A stretch of DNA of 64,000 nt from JAJYBV01 sp021812265 (GTDB lineage Bacteria; Chloroflexota; Ktedonobacteria; Ktedonobacterales; JACDGC01): the NCBI GenBank assembly GCA_027459525.1, contig DAIDIC010000198.1:62001-126000 (forward strand), read 5' to 3'. The notes under the pieces are model-generated. The model worked only from the letters and a program-made list of their open reading frames with translations, searched no databases and was not told where the DNA came from. The position numbers were made by a program, and so were the translations under genes. This document shows, piece after piece, positions 17,626 to 24,773 of this stretch (positions are counted from its first letter, which is position 1; each line of letters begins with the position of its first letter).

Positions 17626-19473
17626 ATGTCTGATTTTTTACCAAATAACTATTCCATCGATCCAAAAGATATTAAGTTTGGTTTCTGGTTTCTTATTGAT
17701 ACACAAGGCGTTATTTTATGGGATAATATTGCAGGAAATACTGAAAGCGCATTAATGGGACAAAATATCTGCGAATTCCTGACGCTGCCACAAAGTTTAT
17801 TTTCTGAATATGGAACTATTGATATCACCTCAATTGAAAAACATTGTGAGCAGATGGCGCTAAAAATAAATGAAGACACAATATTGTTAGTTGAAACCAA
17901 CGGAGCCAAAACAAATAATCCACATATTTTTCTATTGTTTTGCAAAGATATTACGCAACAAAGCGCGGCGTTGGATGACATGACGCATTCGATGTTTGAA
18001 ACTGAAGAATTATCTAAACAGTTTGAATTGGCGCTGGATTCGGTGCAAGATGGCCTAGCCATTTATAATGAATATGGCAAAGAAATATTTCGCAACACCG
18101 CCAATAAACGCATACTTGGAACAACAGAAAGATTTGAGTTATTTGCAAATTTACCTTCAGATAATTTGCCATTTACACTTTACGCATTAGATAACACTAA
18201 GATAGCCCCCGTTAATTTTCCAATATCACGTGTTTTACGTGGTGAAGAACCGGATCCACCGACAGATTATATTATTGAACGCGCAGATGGCGAGCGATGC
18301 AACGTATTGATGTACGCAATGTCTATTTATAATTCCGTAAAAGACTTCGCCGGCGGCATCAATATTATAAGAGATATAACTTCTGAATATAGAGAACGTC
18401 AATATAATGAAATACTTATGGAGCTTGCGAGGGCTTGCGCAGAGATGCTCAATGAACAAGAAATTGCGCAAAAAGCAATGCAGGTGTTAACAAAAGGACT
18501 ACAACTGCCAAACTACTCCATAAATGTTACCGATCCATTCGATCCATTTCTTATGCATAATCTTGCAGTTTATTTTGATAATGGTTTATCACAGGATGAA
18601 ATGGAGTATATCCGCCAAACCATTGAAACTATCAAATTATCTGATATCAAATATACATTAACCGGAGAAACTATCACCACCGGTAAAGCGCGCTTTAATA
18701 TTGACGCGCAACCCATCTATGTAAACGGCGCACTAACGAAACAGATTGTGCCATTTTATTCAGCTGCCACACTGCCTTTAAAATATCATGATACTATATT
18801 CGGCTCAATAACCATCGGCAATAACAAACCAAATAGTTTTTATTGGGATATCGGCCGGCAATCACTCATTAGCGCAATGAGTGAGGAAATTGCGCTGGCG
18901 CTGCACCGCGCGCGTTTATACGAACAATCGCAGCAGTTGGCTTTTACAGATCCGCTTACCGGACTTGCCAACCATAGATCTTTGCAGGAAAATTTAAAAA
19001 AAATTCTGGAAGAAGCCAAAAAAACTGGCGGAATGGTTTCAGTTATTATGTTGGATATCGATCATTTTCGTCAATTTAATGAAAAATTTGGCCACGATAT
19101 CGGAGACTTGGCGTTGAAAACCGTCGCTAACGCAATCCACCAATCCGTTCGATCTATCGACCATTGCTCTAGATATGGCGGCGAGGAATTTACTGTTATT
19201 CTGCCTAAAACTCCCTATGATATTGCCCAGCTTGTCGCAGAACGAGTCCGGCAAGCTATTGCGGCGGCAACGTTACAAATAGGCGCTGAAGAAATGCATA
19301 TCACAGCTTCTTTAGGATATGCTTCTTTCCCACAACAGGCAAAAAAACAAGAGGAACTGCTAAAACTCGCAGATCTTGCGCTGTATGAATCGAAACACAA
19401 CGGAAGAAACAGAGTAACTGGGTACACCCCAGAAATTGACGCCGCCGAATCTATCAATCGCAATGCAGCGTAA
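17626..19473 (+). CDS. PAS/GAF diguanylate cyclase with GGEEF and I-site
   Basis: 615 residues from the ATG at 17626. The AAAGGGG at 17606-17612 is 13 bases upstream; a GTG at 17614 is too close to it. The order is a degenerate N-terminal sensor segment, a PAS domain (about 125-255, FELALDSVQDGLAIYNEYG), a GAF-like domain (about 270-430), and a GGDEF domain (about 440-605). The active-site motif is GGEEF at 518-522, and RSID five residues before it is an intact inhibitory site. It should make c-di-GMP from two GTP and be product-inhibited. It is divergent from the GAF kinase and may share its control region. The PilZ protein in the flagellar operon is a natural nearby reader. Confidence 0.93.
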   Translation: MSDFLPNNYSIDPKDIKFGFWFLIDTQGVILWDNIAGNTESALMGQNICEFLTLPQSLFSEYGTIDITSIEKHCEQMALKINEDTILLVETNGAKTNNPHIFLLFCKDITQQSAALDDMTHSMFETEELSKQFELALDSVQDGLAIYNEYGKEIFRNTANKRILGTTERFELFANLPSDNLPFTLYALDNTKIAPVNFPISRVLRGEEPDPPTDYIIERADGERCNVLMYAMSIYNSVKDFAGGINIIRDITSEYRERQYNEILMELARACAEMLNEQEIAQKAMQVLTKGLQLPNYSINVTDPFDPFLMHNLAVYFDNGLSQDEMEYIRQTIETIKLSDIKYTLTGETITTGKARFNIDAQPIYVNGALTKQIVPFYSAATLPLKYHDTIFGSITIGNNKPNSFYWDIGRQSLISAMSEEIALALHRARLYEQSQQLAFTDPLTGLANHRSLQENLKKILEEAKKTGGMVSVIMLDIDHFRQFNEKFGHDIGDLALKTVANAIHQSVRSIDHCSRYGGEEFTVILPKTPYDIAQLVAERVRQAIAAATLQIGAEEMHITASLGYASFPQQAKKQEELLKLADLALYESKHNGRNRVTGYTPEIDAAESINRNAA

Positions 19474-19547
19474 TAGGGCTTTTGCAGCCCTTCTGTATTC
19501 AGGTTTTATCTCATTTTCATCACTAACGCACACGAGATTATGCAAGT

Positions 19548-19576
19548 ATCACATTTTTGTGCTTTTGTTGTATAAT
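19548..19576 (+). promoter_or_regulatory. Probable promoter of hpd-hmgA
   Basis: A perfect TATAAT at 19571-19576 is preceded, 17 bases upstream, by ATCACA (four of six matches to TTGACA). Transcription would begin about 19583, giving a leader of roughly 100 bases before hpd. Confidence 0.5.
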
Positions 19577-19590
19577 CTCTATTGATGATG

Positions 19591-19653
19591 CGAAACAAAG
19601 AGGTTCCGCAGAAGACGCTGTTGTAACCTGCGCCTTTTGCGCTTTCTCCCTCT
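19591..19653 (+). promoter_or_regulatory. Structured leader of hpd
   Basis: The leader can fold into a long stem between CGAAACAAAGAGG and CCCTCTTGTTCG (two bulged A on the left arm), with an inner GCGC-CTTTT-GCGC hairpin. The stem ends about 16 bases before the GGAGG of hpd. It may modulate translation or stability. It has no match to a riboswitch class that I recognise. Confidence 0.4.
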
Positions 19654-19680
19654 TGTTCGTGATATTTGTGGAGGTTATCA

Positions 19681-20781
19681 ATGGCAGATGATTTTATGCC
19701 GATTGTCAATTGGGATCATGTTCAATTTTATGTCGGCAACGCAAAACAAGCCGCTTTTTTCTATAATCAAACATTTGGACTCGATGTGGTAGCATATGAA
19801 GGATTAGAAACCGGCGTGCGCGATCACACCAGCTATGTGCTGCAAAGTAATAAAATCCGCTTTGTTCTTACTACAGCGCAGGGACCCGATTCACCAATTT
19901 CGGAATTTATTAAGCAGCACGGCGACGGTGTAAAAGATGTTGCTTTTACGGTTCGCGACGCCGCCTATGCCTATGAACAAGCTGTAAAACGGGGCGCAAC
20001 CGGACTATCAGAGCCGCAAGAATACTCAGATGAATTTGGCTCCGTTAAAAAAGCTTCTATCGCTCTTTATGGCGATGTCATCCACACATTTGTTGAACGG
20101 CAAAACTATACTGGGCCGTTCTTACCGGGCTTCCGCAAAGTTTCCGAAAGCGCATGGCCCAAACATGGCTTTAAGGGATTATTGACGATAGACCATATCG
20201 TTGGGAACGTAGAATTAGGCAAAATGAATGAATGGGTTAAGTTCTACGAAAACGTTATGGGCTTTAAACAAATCATCCATTTTACCGAAAAAAATATCAG
20301 CACCGAGTACTCCGCGCTCATGTCTAAAGTGATGGAAGGCGGCAAAGGCAACATTAAACTGCCTATCAACGAGCCGGCAACCGGCCGCAAGAAATCCCAA
20401 ATTGAGGAATTTCTTGACTATAACTATGGCCCGGGAGTACAACACATTGCCCTGCTGACCGATGACATTATTGAAACGGTTACCCACTTAAAATCGCGCG
20501 GGGTAGAATTTATTCAAGGTGTTCCCAGCTACTACGAGCATTTAGTAGACCGCGTGGGCGCAATTGATGAAGATATGGCGGCAATTGCTAAACTGGGTAT
20601 ATTAGTAGACCGCGATGAAGATGGCTATTTGCTGCAAATCTTTTCCCGCAATGTAGAAGATCGCCCCACAATGTTTTTTGAAATTATCCAGCGCAAAGGC
20701 GCGCGCGGGTTTGGAGAAGGCAATTTTAAGGCATTGTTTGAAGCCATTGAACGCGAACAAGCATTACGGGGCAACCTGTAA
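19681..20781 (+). CDS. hpd: 4-hydroxyphenylpyruvate dioxygenase
   Basis: 366 residues. The ATG at 19681 is chosen for the GGAGG six bases upstream. It converts 4-hydroxyphenylpyruvate and O2 to homogentisate and CO2 in tyrosine breakdown. The two vicinal-oxygen-chelate halves are seen. The Fe(II) ligands are the His in LTIDHIVGNV, the His in GVQHIALLTDD, and the Glu in FFEIIQRKGARGFGEGNF. The C-terminal GNFKALFEAIEREQ helix is the family hallmark. It is 45 bases from hmgA, which uses its product. No maleylacetoacetate isomerase or fumarylacetoacetase gene follows, so the end of the pathway must be elsewhere. Confidence 0.97.
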   Translation: MADDFMPIVNWDHVQFYVGNAKQAAFFYNQTFGLDVVAYEGLETGVRDHTSYVLQSNKIRFVLTTAQGPDSPISEFIKQHGDGVKDVAFTVRDAAYAYEQAVKRGATGLSEPQEYSDEFGSVKKASIALYGDVIHTFVERQNYTGPFLPGFRKVSESAWPKHGFKGLLTIDHIVGNVELGKMNEWVKFYENVMGFKQIIHFTEKNISTEYSALMSKVMEGGKGNIKLPINEPATGRKKSQIEEFLDYNYGPGVQHIALLTDDIIETVTHLKSRGVEFIQGVPSYYEHLVDRVGAIDEDMAAIAKLGILVDRDEDGYLLQIFSRNVEDRPTMFFEIIQRKGARGFGEGNFKALFEAIEREQALRGNL

Positions 20782-20826
20782 TCTATACCTTTAAACGCCG
20801 CCAAATTTGAAAGGAACATAGACGTT

Positions 20827-21984
20827 ATGCCTTCATATCATCATCTTGGCTCTATTCCGCACAAACGGCATACTATGCATAAAAAGCCCGATGGAACACT
20901 GTATTCCGAAGAGTTATTTGGCGAAGAAGGTTTTACCGGCCTCTCTTCTTTGCTCTATCACATTCAGCCGCCAACACGAGTTTCATCATTTGCTTCTTTA
21001 GGCAAAATTGAAACACCTGTTTGGCAAATCGCCGAACATCGGCATCATCACTTCAAAACAAAATCGCTTCCCAAAGGCGGAGACGCTGTAAGCGGCCGCA
21101 ACATTCTCATGTTTAATGATGAAGTTGCTATCGGAACCGCTTTAGTAAGTGACCCCATGACCTATTTTTACCGCAACGCCGACGCCGATGAGCTTTTATT
21201 CATCCACAGCGGCAAAGGTGTTGTGGAATCCATATTTGGCCTATTGCCGTTTAGTGATGGTGATTACGTAAATATTCCTCGTGGGGCCACCTATCGTATT
21301 CAGCTGATGTCTCCTGAATTACGCATGCTGACTGTTGAAGCGTTCCATGGATCCATTCAGCCGCCGCGCCGATATAAAAATGAGTATGGGCAATTGCTGG
21401 AAAGCTCGCCATTTTGTGAACGCGATCTGCGCCAGCCAATGGAACTGGAAACTCACGATGAACACGGCAGTTTTGAAGTGCGAATTAAAGTAAACGGACA
21501 AACGATGGCGTATGAATACGACTATCATCCCTTGGATGTTGTGGGTTGGGATGGATATCTCTACCCATACGCGCTTAGTATTCATGACTTCGAGCCGATT
21601 ACCTACCGCGTTCATGGCCCACCGCCAACACACCAAACATTTGAGGGGCCGGGCTTTGTTGTGTGCAGTTTTGTGCCGCGCAAGCTGGATTACCACCCGC
21701 TTGCCGTACCCGCGCCATATGCGCATAGCAACATCGACAGCGATGAAATGATGTATTACGTAAACGGCAACTACACGGCGCGAAAAAACATCGAAGAAGG
21801 CTCCATTACATTGCATCCGCGCGGTTTGGCGCATGGCCCGCAGCCGGGGGCAGCAGAAGCAAGTTTAGGCAAAGAATATTCCGATGAACTTGTGGTTATG
21901 GTTGATACTTTCCGGCCGCTGCAATACACCGAATACGCACGGCAGTGCGATGACGCCACATACCCCATGAGCTGGAAAGCATAA
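20827..21984 (+). CDS. hmgA: Homogentisate 1,2-dioxygenase
   Basis: 385 residues, the shorter bacterial form. It opens the ring of homogentisate to maleylacetoacetate using Fe(II). A cupin-type fold is indicated by the central LLFIHSGKGVVES strand and FSDGDYVNIPRGATYRI. The C-terminal HPRGLAHGPQPG segment holds conserved active-site histidines, and DSDEMMYYVNGNY an acidic ligand region. A ribosome site AAAGGAAC lies about 10 bases before the ATG. It is the second gene of hpd-hmgA and is followed by a strong hairpin. Confidence 0.96.
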   Translation: MPSYHHLGSIPHKRHTMHKKPDGTLYSEELFGEEGFTGLSSLLYHIQPPTRVSSFASLGKIETPVWQIAEHRHHHFKTKSLPKGGDAVSGRNILMFNDEVAIGTALVSDPMTYFYRNADADELLFIHSGKGVVESIFGLLPFSDGDYVNIPRGATYRIQLMSPELRMLTVEAFHGSIQPPRRYKNEYGQLLESSPFCERDLRQPMELETHDEHGSFEVRIKVNGQTMAYEYDYHPLDVVGWDGYLYPYALSIHDFEPITYRVHGPPPTHQTFEGPGFVVCSFVPRKLDYHPLAVPAPYAHSNIDSDEMMYYVNGNYTARKNIEEGSITLHPRGLAHGPQPGAAEASLGKEYSDELVVMVDTFRPLQYTEYARQCDDATYPMSWKA

Positions 21985-22024
21985 TATTTGATTGAGCGCA
22001 TAAAATGCATTGCGCTCTTCTCAG

Positions 22025-22058
22025 CGCCGCGCAAGCAACATCTATACCTTGCGCGGCG
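22025..22058 (+). terminator. Hairpin terminator after hmgA
   Basis: An 11-bp perfect stem (CGCCGCGCAAG at 22025-22035 with CTTGCGCGGCG at 22048-22058) closes hmgA 40 bases after its stop. The tail is only weakly T-rich. The hairpin is flanked by a direct repeat, TTGCGCTCTTCTCA, on both sides. Confidence 0.7.
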
Positions 22059-22089
22059 TTTGCGCTCTTCTCAAACTTCTTTTTTCAGT

Positions 22090-22224
22090 AGGACTTTCGA
22101 TTGAAAGAGCAGCGCATGGTTCTCGTATCTGAAACAGAGGGAGGTCTGGGGACACCCCAGAACCCCGTACAATGGGCATTGCCCCTTGTCTATCCCCGAT
22201 GTTCCCTGCTGAAGCGAAAGTCCT
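22090..22224 (-). repeat. Dispersed TIR/hairpin element, copy B
   Basis: A 135-bp copy in inverted orientation relative to copy A and nearly identical to it. The ends are AGGACTTTCGA and GCGAAAGTCCT. The two internal hairpins are intact: CTGGGGACACCCCAG here is a perfect stem, where copy A has one base change. It lies between hmgA and the methyltransferase gene. Confidence 0.88.
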
Positions 22225-22335
22225 GTTAAGATAACTATCGCAGTCAAACAGCAGCGCTGCAGAAATTCCGCCGGCGCAGTTTGCGAATGGACCGGCAAGA
22301 CGCCATTTTTTCCATCACAAAAATTTTTGAGAGCC

Positions 22336-22364
22336 TTGTCAAGATACCTATCTCATGATATCTT
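22336..22364 (+). promoter_or_regulatory. Promoter of the methyltransferase gene with overlapping dyads
   Basis: TTGTCA (22336-22341), 17-base spacer, TATCTT (22359-22364). The spacer holds AGATA-CC-TATCT, a perfect dyad, and AAGATA...TATCTT reads across the whole spacer and -10. A repressor bound there would block polymerase. Confidence 0.6.
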
Positions 22365-22423
22365 AGTTACGCAGGGCAGGCAGATAGCCTTCCGATCAGA
22401 TGGATAAAGCAAAGGAGAAAAAC

Positions 22424-23335
22424 ATGGCGTTTTTATGGTTTGGGCGGCGTCCCAAAAATGTAATCGTTGTACAGGAAAAACCAGCGCCAAGATTTACTGT
22501 ATTTGCCGGGCAACGGCGTTTGGCAAACAATCCCTATATTCTTCCAAAAGATTTAACGGAAGTAAAACGACTGGATTTTCAGCATTTTGTATTAAAATAT
22601 GGCATTCACGGCAATTATCTCGCGCCCATATCACAGCCAACAGCTATATTAGATGTGGGTTGCGGCACCGGACGATGGGCAATGGAAATGGCCAGAGATT
22701 TTCCTGGCGCTAAAGTCTATGGCCTCGATGTGGTTGCTGCGGAAGATTTTACTATCGGTTATGGCCTTCAGTATAAACCGCAAAACTATACTTTTTTAGA
22801 AGGAGATGCGCTAAAACCGTTGCCATTCCCCGATAATACATTTGATTTTACCCATCAACGGCTTCTTATCGGCGCAGTTCCAATGGGAAAATGGCCGGAA
22901 ATTATTCAAGAATTAAAGCGAGTTACACGCCCAGGCGGCTGGATAGAACTGGCTGAATGCGGTGTGCCGCGAGATGAACCCGGAAAGCCCTATCCTCAGC
23001 TTTGGAGCACATGGATAGATTTTAGCAAGAGCCGCAATGTTGATTTTACTATGGGCAGCAGTATCGGGCAGTTATTGCGCAATGGGCAATTGGCGCAGGT
23101 AAAGCAGCACGAAATTATCTTCCCTATGGGGAATTATGGCGGACACATCGGCCTCATGTCTGCAACTGATTGTTTGGCAATGGGCAGAACTATGAAAAAT
23201 CCGGTTATTACCAAGGGCATTATCGATGAAAAGACCTATGACACACTCTATAATGCAACTGAGCAAGAATTTAATATGAAAATCGGTAAAGGTGTTCTGC
23301 CATTTTATATTGCCTATGCCCAAAAACCGCTTTAA
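22424..23335 (+). CDS. SAM-dependent class I methyltransferase
   Basis: 303 residues. The ATG at 22424 follows AAAGGAG by six bases and is preferred over an in-frame start at 22400 upstream of that site. Motif I is ILDVGCGTGRWAMEMA (from about residue 75), the acidic residue ending strand 2 is in VYGLDVV, and motif II/III regions FDFTHQRLLIGAV and VTRPGGWIELAE follow. This is the UbiE/type-11 methyltransferase layout. The substrate is unknown. It stands alone between two copies of the dispersed repeat and has a promoter with dyad symmetry, so it may be a regulated accessory gene. Confidence 0.85.
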   Translation: MAFLWFGRRPKNVIVVQEKPAPRFTVFAGQRRLANNPYILPKDLTEVKRLDFQHFVLKYGIHGNYLAPISQPTAILDVGCGTGRWAMEMARDFPGAKVYGLDVVAAEDFTIGYGLQYKPQNYTFLEGDALKPLPFPDNTFDFTHQRLLIGAVPMGKWPEIIQELKRVTRPGGWIELAECGVPRDEPGKPYPQLWSTWIDFSKSRNVDFTMGSSIGQLLRNGQLAQVKQHEIIFPMGNYGGHIGLMSATDCLAMGRTMKNPVITKGIIDEKTYDTLYNATEQEFNMKIGKGVLPFYIAYAQKPL

Positions 23336-23380
23336 AGCAGCGCGCAGTACGCCGAAACCTCTATAGGAGCCAATAGCATC

Positions 23381-23511
23381 AGGACTTTCGCTTCAACAGG
23401 GAAAATCGGAGATGTACAAAGGGTGTTGCTCCTTGTACGGGATCTGGGGCGCCCCAGATCCCCTTATTTCAGCTGCAAGAAACATGCGCTGCTCTTTCAA
23501 ACAAAAGTCCT
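23381..23511 (+). repeat. Dispersed TIR/hairpin element, copy C
   Basis: A 131-bp, more diverged copy in the same orientation as copy A. The ends are AGGACTTTCGCTTCA and ACAAAAGTCCT. Both hairpins stay paired although their bases differ from copies A and B: GTACAAAGG with CCTTGTAC, and a perfect 20-base palindrome whose half is GATCTGGGGC. It lies 45 bases after the methyltransferase stop. Confidence 0.82.
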
Positions 23512-23611
23512 AAATATATTGGATTCGCTGTAACTGGTAGATGTTCAACAATATGTTTACCGGGTGACAACTCCCCATCGCTAAAGTCAGAGGACTACGC
23601 GCGTTTACATA

Positions 23612-23646
23612 AAAAATAGGCGCAGAAGAATTATTTTCCTCTGCGC
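23612..23646 (-). terminator. Terminator of the XRE regulator gene
   Basis: On the minus strand, GCGCAGAGGAA and TTCTTCTGCGC form a stem with one mismatch, followed after three bases by TTTTTT. It starts 20 bases past the regulator's stop. Confidence 0.75.
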
Positions 23647-23666
23647 TATGCAATTGATTTGGTATT

Positions 23667-23912
23667 TCAGTGGACTTCCTGGGCCGGATTGGCAATTGCG
23701 CACGCCGTATGCGCCGCTGTGGGATCTTTTACCAATTCGCTTTGGCGTACCCCCAAAATTGAAGCCAGCCTGCGAATTAAAGTAGGTTCGGTAATATCCT
23801 CCCCATGCTCAATATGCATGATGTCTTCTCTTGTCAGGTGAGTATCTTCCGCTAATTTGCCAATGCTGATGTTCTTTTTTTGTCGAATAAAACGTAAACT
23901 TTTTAACCGCAT
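23667..23912 (-). CDS. Small XRE-family transcriptional regulator
   Basis: 81 residues from the ATG at 23912, which has GGAGG 11 bases upstream; an open frame extends further but reads AT-rich, non-protein-like sequence. The helix-turn-helix covers about residues 6-60 (LRFIRQKKNISIGKLAEDTH, then LTREDIMHIEHGED and RRLASILGV), the Cro/C1 pattern. No second domain is present beyond a short tail. Such small regulators often control a neighbouring toxin or mobile function, but neither is visible. It has its own good promoter and terminator and is flanked by repeats, which suggests an accessory unit. Its targets are unknown. Confidence 0.82.
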   Translation of the reverse strand: MRLKSLRFIRQKKNISIGKLAEDTHLTREDIMHIEHGEDITEPTLIRRLASILGVRQSELVKDPTAAHTACAIANPAQEVH

Positions 23913-24003
23913 ACAACAAATAACCTCCGCATCGAGGAGTTTGCTTATCCCCGGCGCCATTGCCGCAAGACAGCCAAACATGATAATAGAGTTTCTATTA
24001 AAA

Positions 24004-24032
24004 GTTATAGCCCAGACAATCTTACTTGTCAA
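24004..24032 (-). promoter_or_regulatory. Sigma-70-type promoter of the XRE gene
   Basis: On the minus strand: TTGACA (24027-24032), 17-base spacer, TATAAC (24004-24009). The leader would be about 85 bases. Confidence 0.72.
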
Positions 24033-24063
24033 GATGCTATCATCACAAATTTGCCCGATTTTA

Positions 24064-24103
24064 CAAAAATCCAAAAATTCAAAAATCCAAAAATTCAAAA
24101 ATC
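24064..24103. repeat. Five tandem 8-mers CAAAAATY
   Basis: Five uninterrupted copies of CAAAAATC or CAAAAATT, strictly alternating C and T at the last base, lie 32 bases upstream of the XRE promoter. On the minus strand they read as phased T-rich tracts and could act as an UP-like or bending element, or be simple slippage. Confidence 0.8.
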
Positions 24104-24204
24104 TGCTGTTTTGAGTGATGTATATTGCATCCGGCGACGGTTATTGGCTGTTCAGTCAAGATTTGTAAAATAATATGCTTTTGTTAAAAACATGTTAAAA
24201 ACTC

Positions 24205-24233
24205 TTGACTATAAGGGCCAAAATATGTATAAT
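24205..24233 (+). promoter_or_regulatory. Strong sigma-70-type promoter of the orphan RNA locus
   Basis: TTGACT (24205-24210), exactly 17 bases, TATAAT (24228-24233). It is the best promoter by eye in the window. Transcription would start near 24240. Confidence 0.8.
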
Positions 24234-24318
24234 AAGAGTGTAGTGATACTGATACACATGTTACTGCACATCATTCCCTGATGTTAAACTGTGCACCTTT
24301 ATCTACGAAAGGAGCGAC

Positions 24319-24381
24319 ATGCCTATGGTCACCCTTAAGAAACCAATCCGTGTATTTGGAGTGGTATATCAAGTTGATTGA
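24319..24381 (+). CDS. Putative 20-residue peptide inside the RNA locus
   Basis: An ATG at 24319 follows AAAGGAG by four bases; a second in-frame ATG at 24325 is 10 bases from the same site. The peptide is MPMVTLKKPIRVFGVVYQVD, ending in TGA. It is slightly basic and hydrophobic, with no signal or TM helix. The ribosome site is as good as that of any large gene here, which argues for translation, but the length prevents any homology call. It could be a functional peptide or a leader peptide whose translation controls the hairpins that follow directly. Confidence 0.45.
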   Translation: MPMVTLKKPIRVFGVVYQVD

Positions 24382-24538
24382 GCATACCCGTTCTGGCGGG
24401 TTCTGGCTCCACTTTTCAGGTGGCATGCGATGACTTTAGTTCTCGCAGCAGAGCATTTAGTGTTTATTCACTAACATCTGCGAGTAGCAGGCAAGATTAT
24501 ACCGTCCGCATACACATGTAAAGGCTTTGAAGCGATAT

Positions 24539-24575
24539 TCCGTCCGCTCGCACGATGCGCCGGACGGATTTTTTT
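24539..24575 (+). terminator. Intrinsic terminator of the orphan RNA locus
   Basis: TCCGTCCG (24539-24546) pairs with CGGACGGA (24561-24568), the 14-base loop can pair further (GCGC region), and seven T follow. Confidence 0.9.
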
Positions 24576-24773
24576 GCTCTAAAAACTGTTATTGCTTCCC
24601 CTATTCATTTGTTTCCCGCCACATCGGCTCAAAACGTTACACAGTGTTTTTGCCGCTTTCAGATATCCATGCTTGATTGTAGTATTTTTCCCGCAAAAGA
24701 TGTATACTGTTCATAACACACGCTGTCAATTCATTTCTGTTCCAGATTTTTTTACGAAAGAGGATGATGTTTT

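Larger units (their letters stand above)
24240..24575 (+). ncRNA. Candidate structured small RNA carrying a 20-codon ORF
   Basis: This unit of about 335 bases has its own promoter and terminator and no large ORF. The 5' part can fold (GTGTA with TACAC; GCAC-ATCA with TGAT and GTGC). A short ORF with a strong ribosome site follows. After it come three hairpins: ACCCG/CGGGT, CCAC/GGTGG, and a long one with outer arms CTCGCAG/CTGCGAG around inner arms TTAGTG/CACTAA. It does not show the landmarks of tmRNA, RNase P RNA or SRP RNA, and I recognise no riboswitch. It may be a regulatory RNA, a dual-function RNA, or a leader whose downstream gene is controlled by attenuation; the gene at 24774 begins 199 bases after the terminator. 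Confidence 0.6.

Noticed and set aside
24240..24575. tmRNA, RNase P RNA, SRP RNA or 6S RNA
   Set aside because: No tRNA-like ends or degradation-tag ORF for tmRNA, no conserved RNase P or SRP core, and no single long bubble-type hairpin as in 6S RNA.
24538..24773. Riboswitch controlling the gene at 24774
   Set aside because: The terminator lies about 200 bases before the gene with no visible antiterminator, so an independent RNA unit is simpler; the possibility is mentioned in the RNA entry.
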